DNA from: Nocardioides baekrokdamisoli
Lineage (GTDB): Bacteria > Actinomycetota > Actinomycetes > Propionibacteriales > Nocardioidaceae
Direction of reading: 5' to 3'
NCBI RefSeq assembly: GCF_003945325.1
Contig: NZ_AP019307.1
Location: 2,728,001-2,792,000, forward strand
Length of the DNA stretch: 64,000 nt
Within the stretch, counting starts at the first letter, position 1. The number at the start of each line of letters is the position of its first letter. This document shows, one piece after another, positions 23,259-31,642 of this stretch. The notes beneath the pieces are model-generated. The model was not told the origin of the DNA and searched no databases. It was given only the letters and a program-made list of their open reading frames with translations. The translations under genes were made by a program, and so were the position numbers.

Positions 23259-24062
23259 ATGCCTGCTCAAACCGTGCTCACTGACGAAGTCCGCAGGGAG
23301 GTCGCCCGCGCTCTCGCCGACGCTGAAGCCACGCGTACGGCCATCGCGCCGCTGCGCGAAACCTGGCCGGCGCTGGACGTGGTCGACGCGTACGAGATCC
23401 AACTGCTCAACATCCGCCGGCGCCTCGCCGCCGGCGCGACGATCAAGGGTCACAAGGTGGGCCTGTCGTCGCTGGCGATGCAGCAGATGATGAACGTCGA
23501 CGAGCCGGACTACGGCCACCTGCTGTCGGACATGGAGTGCCTCGAGGGCACGCCGATCAGCGCTGGCGCGTACTGCATGCCGCGTGTCGAGGTGGAGGTC
23601 GCGTTCATTCTCGGCGAGACCCTGCCGGGCGAGGGGTGCACCGAGGCCGACGTGTTGCGGGCGACCGAATGGGTGGCACCGTCGATCGAGCTCATCGACT
23701 CCCGGATCCAGAACTGGAACATCAAGATCGGCGACACCATCGCCGACAACGCCTCGAGCGCCGGTTACATCCTCGGCCCCGAGCGCGTGCGGCCGAGCGA
23801 CATCGACCTGCGGACGATCGAGGCCCGGCTGCGCTGCAACGGCGAGCAGGTCGCCGAAGGCCGCTCGGACGCCGTGCTCGGCAACCCGGTCACCGCGGTC
23901 GCGTGGCTTGCCCGCAAGGTCGCGTCCTTCGGCGTGACGCTGGAGGCCGGCCACGTGATCCTCCCGGGCAGCGTGCACCGCGCCATCGACGCCCGCCCGG
24001 GTGACAACTTCGAAGCCGAGTTCGACGGACTCGGCACCGTACGACTGAACTTCACTGACTGA
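23259..24062 (+). CDS. hsaE: 2-hydroxyhexa-2,4-dienoate hydratase HsaE
   Basis: A 267-residue member of the MhpD/HpcG hydratase and decarboxylase family. Visible landmarks are GHKVGLSS (about residue 67), the acidic metal-binding EVEVAFIL (about 111) and the C-terminal [13 protein letters not shown]. It hydrates the dienoate released from rings A/B by HsaD to 4-hydroxy-2-oxohexanoate. It heads the conserved hsaE-hsaG-hsaF operon, divergent from kstD as in mycobacteria. No Shine-Dalgarno precedes the ATG, but a -10 box seven bases upstream explains this as a leaderless start. Confidence 0.92.
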   Translation: MPAQTVLTDEVRREVARALADAEATRTAIAPLRETWPALDVVDAYEIQLLNIRRRLAAGATIKGHKVGLSSLAMQQMMNVDEPDYGHLLSDMECLEGTPISAGAYCMPRVEVEVAFILGETLPGEGCTEADVLRATEWVAPSIELIDSRIQNWNIKIGDTIADNASSAGYILGPERVRPSDIDLRTIEARLRCNGEQVAEGRSDAVLGNPVTAVAWLARKVASFGVTLEAGHVILPGSVHRAIDARPGDNFEAEFDGLGTVRLNFTD

Positions 24063-24070
24063 GGGTGATC

Positions 24071-24976
24071 ATGGGTAAAGCAACTGCCGCCATCGTCGGA
24101 CCGGGGAACATCGGTACCGACCTGCTCTACAAACTCCTGCGCAGCGACGTCATCGAGCCGCGCTGGATGATCGGCGTCGACCCCGCCAGCGAGGGGCTGA
24201 AGCTCGCTGCCGACCAGGGCCTGATCTCCACCCATGAAGGTGTCGACTGGCTCCTGAAGCAGGACGAACTGCCCGACATGATCTTCGAGGCCACGTCGGC
24301 GTACGTGCACCGCGAGTACGCACCGCGCTACCGCGAGGCGGGCATCCGGGCGATCGACCTGACCCCGGCGGCAGTCGGCCCGGCGGTCATCCCGCCGGTC
24401 AACGGCCAGGCCCACCTGGACGCCGACAACGTCAACATGATCACGTGTGGTGGCCAGGCCACCATCCCGATGGTCTACGCAGTCTCCCGGGTGGCGCCGG
24501 TCCCGTACGCGGAGATCGTCGCCTCGGTCTCCAGTGCCAGTGCCGGCCCCGGCACCCGCGCCAACATCGACGAGTTCACCCGGACGACCAGTCGCGGTGT
24601 CCGCGAGATCGGCGGAGCGGTCGACGGTAAGGCGATCATCATCCTCAACCCGGCCGAGCCGCCGATGATCATGCGTGACACGATCTTCTGCGCCGTCTCC
24701 CCGGACGCCGATCGCGACGCGATCGCCCAGTCGGTCCATGACATGGAGCGGGCTGTCCAGCAGTACGTGCCGGGCTACCGGCTCCTCCAGGAGCCGCAGT
24801 TCGACGATGCCTCCGAGGCCACCCGCGGCCACACCAAGGTGAGCATCTTCGTCGAGGTCGAGGGCGCGGGGGACTACCTCCCGCCGTACGCCGGCAACCT
24901 CGACATCATGACCGCCGCCGCCACCAAGGTCGGCGAAGACATCGCCCGTTCGATCCTGATGGGAGCCTCGCGATGA
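24071..24976 (+). CDS. hsaG: Acylating aldehyde dehydrogenase HsaG
   Basis: A 301-residue CoA-acylating aldehyde dehydrogenase like Rv3535c and DmpF. The Rossmann motif is [15 protein letters not shown]; the catalytic Cys is in [12 protein letters not shown] (about residue 126). It converts propanal from the HsaF aldolase to propionyl-CoA using NAD+ and CoA, in a complex with HsaF that channels the aldehyde. I choose ATG 24071 (GAGGG five bases upstream) over GTG 24065. It overlaps hsaF by ATGA, in keeping with assembly of the pair. Confidence 0.93.
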   Translation: MGKATAAIVGPGNIGTDLLYKLLRSDVIEPRWMIGVDPASEGLKLAADQGLISTHEGVDWLLKQDELPDMIFEATSAYVHREYAPRYREAGIRAIDLTPAAVGPAVIPPVNGQAHLDADNVNMITCGGQATIPMVYAVSRVAPVPYAEIVASVSSASAGPGTRANIDEFTRTTSRGVREIGGAVDGKAIIILNPAEPPMIMRDTIFCAVSPDADRDAIAQSVHDMERAVQQYVPGYRLLQEPQFDDASEATRGHTKVSIFVEVEGAGDYLPPYAGNLDIMTAAATKVGEDIARSILMGASR

Positions 24977-26076
24977 GCAACGTCACCACCACCGAGACCA
25001 ACGTCCTCGCCCGCCGCTGGGCCGACGTCGCCGCTGACAACCAGCGGACCGAGCAGACCACCGGCCTGGACCTGCGGCTGACCGACACCTGTCTGCGAGA
25101 TGGCTCGCACCACAAGCGGCACCAGTTCGTGCCCCAGGAGGTGCGCGACATCGTCGGCGCTCTGGATGCGTCCGGCATCCCCGTCATCGAGGTCACCCAC
25201 GGTGACGGCCTGGGCGGCTCGAGCTTCAACTACGGCTTCTCCAAGACGCCGGAGCAGGAGTTGATCAAGCTCGCCGCCGAGACGGCGAAGCGCGCCAAGA
25301 TCGCGTTCCTGATGCTCCCGGGCGTCGGCACGAAGGACGACATCCGTGCGGCGCAGGACAACGGTGGTCAGATCTGCCGCATCGCGACCCACTGCACCGA
25401 GGCGGACACCTCGCGCCAGCACTTCAAGCTCGCCCGCGAGCTCGGTCTGGAGACTGTCGGCTTCCTGATGATGAGCCACACCCAGTCGCCGGAGACGCTG
25501 GCCAAGCAGGCCCGGATCATGGTCGACGCGGGCTGCCAGTGCGTCTACGTCGTCGACTCGGCCGGTGCCCTGATCATGGAGGGCGTCGGCGACCGGGTCT
25601 CGGCCGTACTCGCCGAGATCGATGGTGAGGCCACCGTCGGCTTCCACGGCCACGAGAACCTCGGCCTCGGTGTCGCCAACACCGTCGTTGCCGCGCGTGC
25701 CGGCGCGACCCAGATCGACGGGTCCGTGCGTCGCTTCGGCGCAGGTGCGGGCAACACCCCGCTCGAGGCGTTCATCGGTGTCTCCGACAAGCTCGGCTGG
25801 TCGACCGGTGTCGACTTCCTGCAGATCGTCGATGCGGCCGAGGATGTCGTACGCCCGGTCATGCCGGAGGAGTGCACGCTCAACCGGATGACGCTGATGA
25901 TGGGGTACGCCGGGGTCTACTCCTCGTTCCTCAAGCACGCGGGCAACGCGGCGGATCGTTACGGCGTCAGCGGCGCCCAGATCCTGCTCGAGGCCGGTGC
26001 GCGCAAGCTGATCGGCGGCCAGGAGGACCAGCTGATCGACATCGCGCTGATGCTGAAGGCGAAGCAGGATGCGTGA
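24973..26076 (+). CDS. hsaF: 4-hydroxy-2-oxoacid aldolase HsaF
   Basis: A 367-residue DmpG-type aldolase. The HMGL-like barrel has [16 protein letters not shown] (catalytic Arg and metal Asp, about residue 36) and metal ligands in GFHGHENLG (about 215-221); the C-terminal communication domain contacts the dehydrogenase. It splits 4-hydroxy-2-oxohexanoate into pyruvate and propanal, which HsaG oxidises. The N-terminus is about 20 residues longer than in M. tuberculosis HsaF. It is the last hsa gene of this operon; a repeated hairpin element follows the stop. Confidence 0.93.
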   Translation: MSNVTTTETNVLARRWADVAADNQRTEQTTGLDLRLTDTCLRDGSHHKRHQFVPQEVRDIVGALDASGIPVIEVTHGDGLGGSSFNYGFSKTPEQELIKLAAETAKRAKIAFLMLPGVGTKDDIRAAQDNGGQICRIATHCTEADTSRQHFKLARELGLETVGFLMMSHTQSPETLAKQARIMVDAGCQCVYVVDSAGALIMEGVGDRVSAVLAEIDGEATVGFHGHENLGLGVANTVVAARAGATQIDGSVRRFGAGAGNTPLEAFIGVSDKLGWSTGVDFLQIVDAAEDVVRPVMPEECTLNRMTLMMGYAGVYSSFLKHAGNAADRYGVSGAQILLEAGARKLIGGQEDQLIDIALMLKAKQDA

Positions 26077-26088
26077 CTGAGCGAGGTC

Positions 26089-26146
26089 AAGCGAGCGCTC
26101 GCGCTCGCTTGTGCCGAGCGAGGGAATGCAGCCAGCCGAAGGCTGG
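26089..26146. repeat. Repeated hairpin element after hsaF
   Basis: AAGCGAGCG pairs with CGCTCGCTT around CTCG (26089-26110). The box GCTTGTGCCGAGCGAGGG continues with AATGC, and then comes a hairpin CCAGCC-GAA-GGCTGG (26132-26146). A diverged second copy of box plus GAA-loop hairpin lies at 44762-44798 with a different stem. It may terminate the hsaEGF transcript. Confidence 0.75.
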
Positions 26147-26176
26147 CCGGCCAATGCCTGACGGAGGTGACACCGC

Positions 26177-26959
26177 GTGAGTGCGGTCCTGGTCACCGGC
26201 GCCGCCGGCGGTCTGGGCGCGGCCGTGGTCGAGCTCTTCGCCGACCGCGGATGGACCGTGTACGCGGCGGACGTCGTGGAGCCGACTGTTCGCGCCCGTG
26301 TCGTCCCGCTGGTCCTCGACGTCACCTCGGACGAAAGCGTCGCGGCTGCGGTCGCCTCGGTCCCCGCGTTGGACTGTGTGATCAACTTCGCGGGCGTCCT
26401 GGGCATCGGCCCGTTGATGGACATTCCCGCCGAGCGGTTCGGCCGCGTACTCGACATCAATGTCGTCGGGACGCACCGCGTCAACCGGGCGTTCTTCGGG
26501 CTGGTGCATGCCTCCGGTGGTCGGATCATCAACATCTCCTCGGAGACCGGGTGGCAGCGCGCGTTGCCGATGAACGGCCCGTATGCGACCAGCAAGCATG
26601 CGATCGAGGCGTACTCGGATGCACTGCGACGTGAACTCATGTTTGTCGGGGTCGATGTCGTCGTGATCCAACCCGGTCCGTTCCGGACCGCGATGACCGG
26701 CGGGATCGAGGCGGCGTTCCAGGCCGCGACCGTGCCGGGTTCGCCGTTCGAGCGGCTGGCTCGCAAGGTCGGCCGGATGGCGGCGGGCGAGCAGGCGAAG
26801 GCGCATGATCCGGCTGTCCTGGCCGAGGTCATCTGGCAGGCCGCAACCGCTGCCAAACCGAAGGCTCGCTACTCGGTGAAGCCCGACCCTGCACGAACTC
26901 TCATGCATCGCCTGCCGACCTCCGTGGTCGACCGGTTGCTCAAGAAGACGCTCGGCTGA
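26177..26959 (+). CDS. Short-chain dehydrogenase, unknown substrate
   Basis: A 260-residue SDR with TGAAGGLG at the N-terminus, a short NFAG in place of NNAG, Ser in ISSETG and YATSKH as catalytic Tyr/Lys. The C-terminal third is divergent, with basic residues and a long helix, like SDRs of the 17beta-HSD/retinol-dehydrogenase type. The start is GTG with GGAGG nine bases upstream. It follows hsaF by 100 bases across a hairpin element, so partial read-through from the KstR promoter is possible. It converges on a hydrolase gene four bases away. No firm function. Confidence 0.75.
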   Translation: MSAVLVTGAAGGLGAAVVELFADRGWTVYAADVVEPTVRARVVPLVLDVTSDESVAAAVASVPALDCVINFAGVLGIGPLMDIPAERFGRVLDINVVGTHRVNRAFFGLVHASGGRIINISSETGWQRALPMNGPYATSKHAIEAYSDALRRELMFVGVDVVVIQPGPFRTAMTGGIEAAFQAATVPGSPFERLARKVGRMAAGEQAKAHDPAVLAEVIWQAATAAKPKARYSVKPDPARTLMHRLPTSVVDRLLKKTLG

Positions 26960-26962
26960 CGC

Positions 26963-27913
26963 TCACCGAGTCCGCGCAGCTGCCTCCACAGCAGAGGCGA
27001 ACATCGCCGGATTCGCCAGCATCGACAAGTGCCCTGCGTCCTTGATGATGTACACCGGCGGATGCCCGAGGTTCGCGATGGCTCCCTGGAGGGTTCCGCC
27101 TTCCTGATCGCCGTCGCCCCAGATGATCTCGGTCGGCACCGCGATCGAGGAGATCTCGTCGGTGGTGAGGCCGTAGCTGTCCCCGCCGAACCAGCTGTGC
27201 AGCGCGTCGACCGCGGATCGTTGACCGAGAGGTCGCACCCATTGCTTCGCCAGAGCCGGCGTCAGTCCCGGGCAAGGGTTGCCGCACACGGATCTGATCA
27301 TCGACTCGGCGCCGGACGGCCACCGCGCCATGATGCGTGTCACCGACGTCAGGTAGGGCGTGGCGCTGGCGAACGCGTGCAACACCCATCGAACGGCGTC
27401 GTTGCCGATCGGGATCGGGCGAGCGTCTCCGTCAGCAAAGACGACGCCGCTCACTGCCTGCCGATGGTCGAGCGCCAGCCTGGCGGTCACCGCGGCTCCC
27501 ATCGAATGGCCGACGAGGAGTGGCCTGGGGAGGTGCAGCGCGCCGATGAAGCCGTCGAGGAGTTCGGCCTGACCGGTGAGCGTGATCGGGCTGATGTCGC
27601 GGGTGTATCCGTACCAGGACATGTCGAGGGCGTAGACGCGATGGTTCCTCGCCAGGAGCGGTCCGACGTTCTGCCACACGATCGACGATTCGAAGGCGCC
27701 GGGTACGAGCACGATCGGCGAGCCGTGCGTACCCCAGTGCTGATAGTGCACCGAGGCGTCCCCGACGCGTACGTAACTGCCGAAGCCGGGTTCGATCTCG
27801 TTCGGCGGCACCGTCATCCGGTTGTAGACGAACGACGCGGCGGTGACCGTCAGGATCAGGACGATCACTACGCGGCCGATCCGCCGAAGCCAGATCCGGA
27901 TGCGTTGTCCCAC
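26963..27913 (-). CDS. Membrane-anchored alpha/beta hydrolase
   Basis: A 316-residue alpha/beta hydrolase with one N-terminal transmembrane helix (about residues 14-32), so the domain is probably outside the membrane. The nucleophile elbow is GHSMGA (about 140), the acid follows IIWGDGD, and the catalytic His is in DAGHLSM near the end. I start at GTG 27913 because AAGGAG lies nine bases upstream; an in-frame ATG at 27976 would add 21 residues but has no ribosome site. It is divergent from hsaA across a KstR operator. An external esterase for steroid esters is a possibility, not shown. Confidence 0.72.
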   Translation of the reverse strand: MGQRIRIWLRRIGRVVIVLILTVTAASFVYNRMTVPPNEIEPGFGSYVRVGDASVHYQHWGTHGSPIVLVPGAFESSIVWQNVGPLLARNHRVYALDMSWYGYTRDISPITLTGQAELLDGFIGALHLPRPLLVGHSMGAAVTARLALDHRQAVSGVVFADGDARPIPIGNDAVRWVLHAFASATPYLTSVTRIMARWPSGAESMIRSVCGNPCPGLTPALAKQWVRPLGQRSAVDALHSWFGGDSYGLTTDEISSIAVPTEIIWGDGDQEGGTLQGAIANLGHPPVYIIKDAGHLSMLANPAMFASAVEAAARTR

Positions 27914-28004
27914 CGTTCGCTGCTCCTTCCGAGATGAGGTGTCGCGAGAGCGACGGATCCAGCGCGGCACCTGCATGTCGCGCAGCCTATTGCTGGACCG
28001 AAAC

Positions 28005-28018
28005 TAGAACCTGTTCTA
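28005..28018. promoter_or_regulatory. KstR operator between hydrolase and hsaA
   Basis: TAGAACCTGTTCTA is an exact consensus site and almost a perfect palindrome. A TAGTAT -10 box (28017-28022) overlaps it; transcription would begin near 28029, leaving a short leader with the AGGAG site of hsaA. Confidence 0.88.
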
Positions 28019-28050
28019 GTATTGCGGTAACACCTACCAGGAGAAGCCGA

Positions 28051-29217
28051 ATGTCCCACGAAGTTCTCGACGGCGTACGCGACCTGCTCCCGACCATCCG
28101 CGAGCGTGCGGACGAGGCGGAGCGACTGCGCGTCATCCCTGAGGCGTCCATCAAGGACCTCGAGTCGACCGGATTCTTCCGTCTGCTGCAGCCGAAGCTC
28201 TACGACGGCTTCGAGGCCGACCCGATCGACTTCTACACCGCCGTGCGCGAGATCGCCGGTGCCTGCGGGTCGACCGGCTGGGTCTCCAGCGTGCTCGGCG
28301 TGCACCCCTGGCAGGTGGCGCTCTTCGCCAAGGACGCGCAGGAGGCAGTCTGGGGTGCGGACACCTCCGCCCGGCTGTCGTCCTCGTACGCGCCGACCGG
28401 CAAGGCGATCGTGGCCGACGGTGGCTACACACTGTCTGGCAAGTGGAGCTTCTCATCCGGTTCGGACCACGCGCAGTGGGTGCTGCTCGGTGGCCTGGTC
28501 TTCAACGCCGAGGGTCAGATCGTCGACTTCAAGACGTTCATGATCCCGCGCTCGGACTACGAGATCCTCGACGTCTGGAACGTCGTCGGCCTGCGTGGCA
28601 CCGGCTCGAACGACATCGTCGTCAACGACGTCTTCGTGCCGGAGGCCTTCACGTTGTCGATGTCGGACACCGGTCGTTGCTACGGCCCCGGCCAGGAAGT
28701 CAACACCTCCGACCTCTACAAGCTGCCGTTCCACTCGCTCTTCACCAGCACGATCACGACCCCGATCGTCGGCATGGCGTACGGCGCGTACGCCGAGCAC
28801 GTCGACATGCAGCAGAAGCGCGTACGCGCTGCCTATCTCGGTGAGAAGGCGTCGCTGGACCCGTTCGCGGCGGTACGCATCGCGCGGGCGTCCTCGGACA
28901 TCGACGCCGCCTGGGCGCTGCTGGTCAACAACATCCGCGAGGAGCAGGCCCTGGTCGCCAAGGGCGAGAAGATCCCGCTCTCGCTGCGGCTGAAGGTCCG
29001 TCGCGACCAGGTCGTGGGCACCCAGCGTTCGATCGACGCGATCGACGCCCTGTTCGAGGCCTCCGGCGGCCGCGCGCTGGCGGAGGGTACGTACCTCCAG
29101 CGGGCCTGGCGCGACGCCCACGCCGGCCGTGTCCACGCTGCCAACGACCCCGAGCGCGCGCTGCAGATGTACGGCGCCTCGGAGTTCGGCCACAAGGTCG
29201 ACCCCGGGATGTACTGA
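28051..29217 (+). CDS. hsaA: 3-HSA hydroxylase, oxygenase subunit HsaA
   Basis: A 388-residue flavin-dependent monooxygenase with the acyl-CoA dehydrogenase fold. Recognisable segments include EIAGACGSTGWVSSVLGVHP, GKWSFSSGSDHAQWVLLGG and DVWNVVGLRGTGSNDIVV, as in Rv3570c. It hydroxylates the phenolic ring of 3-HSA to the catechol 3,4-DHSA using reduced flavin supplied by HsaB. The ATG at 28051 has AGGAG upstream and lies behind a KstR operator and promoter. It is the first gene of hsaA-hsaD-hsaC-hsaB, the same order as in M. tuberculosis. Confidence 0.94.
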   Translation: MSHEVLDGVRDLLPTIRERADEAERLRVIPEASIKDLESTGFFRLLQPKLYDGFEADPIDFYTAVREIAGACGSTGWVSSVLGVHPWQVALFAKDAQEAVWGADTSARLSSSYAPTGKAIVADGGYTLSGKWSFSSGSDHAQWVLLGGLVFNAEGQIVDFKTFMIPRSDYEILDVWNVVGLRGTGSNDIVVNDVFVPEAFTLSMSDTGRCYGPGQEVNTSDLYKLPFHSLFTSTITTPIVGMAYGAYAEHVDMQQKRVRAAYLGEKASLDPFAAVRIARASSDIDAAWALLVNNIREEQALVAKGEKIPLSLRLKVRRDQVVGTQRSIDAIDALFEASGGRALAEGTYLQRAWRDAHAGRVHAANDPERALQMYGASEFGHKVDPGMY

Positions 29218-29221
29218 CCCC

Positions 29222-30103
29222 ATGTCATTGGAAGGCACAGTGTTCGCGAAGGAAGACGTACGCCGGTCGGCGAAGGCCGGGGACATCACGCTGAACTACT
29301 ACGAAGCGGGCGAGCAGGGCGATCGGCTCCCGTTCGTGCTGCTGCACGGCGGCGGGCCCGGCGCCTCGGCGTGGAGCAACTTCGGCTCCGCGCTGCCGCG
29401 CTTCGCGACCAACTTCCGCACCCTGCTGGTCGACCAGCCGGGCTTCGGGCAGTCCGACAAGCCGACTGTGGGTGCCAACTACTTCCGCCACTCGGCGGAC
29501 TACCTCGTCAAGCTGCTCGACGAGTTGCAGATCGAGAAGGTTCACCTGCTCGGCAACTCGCTCGGCGGCGGCACCGCCACCCGGTTCGCGCTGTCGTACC
29601 CGGACCGGGTCGGCCGGTTGGTACTGATGGGCCCGGGTGGCCTGTCGCTCAATCTGTTCCACGCCGACCCCACCGAGGGCGTTCAGCGCCTCATGGAGTT
29701 CAGCATGGACCCGACCCGTGAGCGGCTCCGGGCGTTCATCTCCAGCATGGTGGTCAACCAGTCGCTGGTCACTGACGAACTGATCGAGGAGCGCTTCGCC
29801 GATGCGACCGCTCCCGGTTCGATGGAAGCGATGCGGTCGATGGGCGCATCGTTCTGGAACCCGGAGTGGGCCGAGGACGGCATGCTCTGGCGCGAGGTCC
29901 ACGCGATTCGCAAGCCAACCCTGCTCACCTGGGGTCGCGAGGATCGCGTCAACCCGCTCGACGGGGCCCTGGTCGCTCTCAAGCAGATCCCGCGGGCGCA
30001 GTTGCATGTGTTCCCCAACTGCGGCCACTGGGCACAGATCGAGGCGGCCGAGGAGTTCGCCCAGGTCTGCACCACCTTCCTCCTCGCCCACAAGGAGCGC
30101 TGA
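29222..30103 (+). CDS. hsaD: 4,9-DSHA hydrolase HsaD (meta-cleavage product hydrolase)
   Basis: A 293-residue alpha/beta hydrolase of the C-C bond (MCP) type. It shows LLHGGGPGASAWSNF (oxyanion), nucleophile GNSLGG (about residue 110), Asp in WGREDRVNPL and His in NCGHWAQIE (about 268). It cleaves the ring-opened steroid 4,9-DSHA into HIP (9,17-dioxo-1,2,3,4,10,19-hexanorandrostan-5-oic acid) and 2-hydroxyhexa-2,4-dienoate, the substrate of HsaE. The start is the ATG four bases after the hsaA stop; it overlaps hsaC by one base. Confidence 0.94.
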   Translation: MSLEGTVFAKEDVRRSAKAGDITLNYYEAGEQGDRLPFVLLHGGGPGASAWSNFGSALPRFATNFRTLLVDQPGFGQSDKPTVGANYFRHSADYLVKLLDELQIEKVHLLGNSLGGGTATRFALSYPDRVGRLVLMGPGGLSLNLFHADPTEGVQRLMEFSMDPTRERLRAFISSMVVNQSLVTDELIEERFADATAPGSMEAMRSMGASFWNPEWAEDGMLWREVHAIRKPTLLTWGREDRVNPLDGALVALKQIPRAQLHVFPNCGHWAQIEAAEEFAQVCTTFLLAHKER

Positions 30104-30999
30104 TGGTCATCGACATCAAGTCCATGGGCTACGTACGCGTGGCCTCGACGGACCTGGCTGCCTGGCAGCTGTTCGCGGAGAAGGTCCTGGGGCTGGCCGC
30201 CGGACGTGGTCCGACCGAGGGCAACCTCTACTACCGGATCGACGAGGTCTCCGCCCGTCTGATCGTGTTCCCCTCCGACGTGGACGAGTTGTCGGCCACT
30301 GGGTGGGAGCTGGCCGACCACGCCGCGCTGCAGGACGCCCGTGAGCACCTCAGCAAGGCCGGCGTCGCCTTCGAGGAGGGCACGGCCGAGGAGCTGGCTG
30401 AGCGTCGCGTGCAGGAGCTCGTACGCTTCCGCGACCCGTTCGACAACGTCTTCGAGTTGTTCCACGGCATCACCTACGAATCGCGCCCGGTGGTCACCCC
30501 GTACGCGGCGAAGTTCGTCACCGGGATCCAGGGGATGGGCCACATCGTCGTGCCGGTGAGCGACGACGTGGAGGCTCTGCGTTTCTACCGCGACGTCCTC
30601 GGATTCGCGCTGCGCGACTCGATGTCGATGCCCGGCGAGTTCGTCGGGAAGCCGGCCGGGTCGAAGATCTGGCTGCGGTTCCTCGGGGTCAACCCGCGCC
30701 ACCACAGCCTCGCGTTCCTGCCGATGCCCAACGCCAGCAAGTGCGTCCACATCATGCTCGAGGTCGACAAGCTCGACGACGTCGGTCGCGCGCTGGAGCG
30801 CGTACGCAAGTACAAGGCGCCGTTGTCGGCCACGCTCGGTCGTCACATGAACGACGAGATGGTCTCCTTCTACGTGAAGTCGCCGGCCGGGTTCGACATC
30901 GAATTCGGCTGCGAGGGCCTGCAGGTGGACGAGAACCGGTGGGTCGCGCGCGAGTCGACCGCCGTGTCGTACTGGGGACACGTCTTCGGTGGGCACTGA
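30103..30999 (+). CDS. hsaC: 3,4-DHSA extradiol dioxygenase HsaC
   Basis: A 298-residue type I extradiol dioxygenase with two vicinal-oxygen-chelate modules. The iron ligands are visible in the second module: His in GMGHIVVPV (about residue 146), His in PRHHSLAF (about 206) and Glu in FDIEFGCEG (about 268). It opens the catecholic A ring of 3,4-DHSA by meta-cleavage using Fe(II) and O2. The start ATG overlaps the hsaD stop (TGATG). The protein has the length and motif order of M. tuberculosis HsaC (Rv3568c). Confidence 0.95.
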   Translation: MVIDIKSMGYVRVASTDLAAWQLFAEKVLGLAAGRGPTEGNLYYRIDEVSARLIVFPSDVDELSATGWELADHAALQDAREHLSKAGVAFEEGTAEELAERRVQELVRFRDPFDNVFELFHGITYESRPVVTPYAAKFVTGIQGMGHIVVPVSDDVEALRFYRDVLGFALRDSMSMPGEFVGKPAGSKIWLRFLGVNPRHHSLAFLPMPNASKCVHIMLEVDKLDDVGRALERVRKYKAPLSATLGRHMNDEMVSFYVKSPAGFDIEFGCEGLQVDENRWVARESTAVSYWGHVFGGH

Positions 31000-31003
31000 C
31001 ACG

Positions 31004-31630
31004 ATGTCGACCCACAGCGCGGACATCCCCGAGGGGATGAACCCCGATGCGGCAGCGCAGTGGCCGCCTCGGGAGTTGATCGACTCGTTCCTCGGGTCGT
31101 TCGACGAGGGGCTGTGGCCGGGGGAGGCCACGGCCTTTCCGACCGATGACCCGGAGGCGGTTGCGGCCGCGCGGCAGTTCCGGGACACGCTCTCGCACTT
31201 CGCGTCCGGGGTCACCGTGATCACCTCGGTCTCCGACGATGAGCCGGTGGGCATGACCTGCCAGTCGTTCGCGAGCGTGTCGTTGCACCCGCCGATGGTG
31301 ATGTTCATCCCGGCGAAGACCTCCAGGGCGTGGCCGAAGATGCAGCGAGCGGGGCACTTCACCGTGAACTTCCTCGCCGCCGACCAGCAGCAGGTCTCGA
31401 ACACCTTCGCCACCCGCGACGCCGACAAGTTCGCAGGAGTCGACTGGACTCCCGGAGTCACCGGCGCACCGGTGCTGCCGGGCGTACTCGGGCACATCGA
31501 CTGCACCGTGCACGCGGCCTACGAGGTCGGCGATCACTACGTGGTCATCGGCAAGGTCCAGGACCTCTCGGTCGACAGTGACCAGCCGCCGTTGCTGTTC
31601 TACCGCGGCGCGTACCGCACCACCGACTAG
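31004..31630 (+). CDS. hsaB: Flavin reductase HsaB, partner of HsaA
   Basis: A 208-residue flavin:NAD(P)H reductase of the HpaC-like split-barrel family. Visible segments are FRDTLSHFASGVTVIT, PVGMTCQSFASVSLHPPMV and VDSDQPPLLFYRGAY, as in Rv3567c. It supplies reduced flavin to HsaA. The first ~50 residues (Asp/Pro/Trp-rich) are an extension compared with the 187-residue mycobacterial enzyme. I choose ATG 31004, four bases after the hsaC stop; GTG 30989 would overlap hsaC and is the alternative. It closes the conserved hsaADCB set. Confidence 0.92.
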   Translation: MSTHSADIPEGMNPDAAAQWPPRELIDSFLGSFDEGLWPGEATAFPTDDPEAVAAARQFRDTLSHFASGVTVITSVSDDEPVGMTCQSFASVSLHPPMVMFIPAKTSRAWPKMQRAGHFTVNFLAADQQQVSNTFATRDADKFAGVDWTPGVTGAPVLPGVLGHIDCTVHAAYEVGDHYVVIGKVQDLSVDSDQPPLLFYRGAYRTTD

Positions 31631-31642
31631 CAGGGGTTCTCG

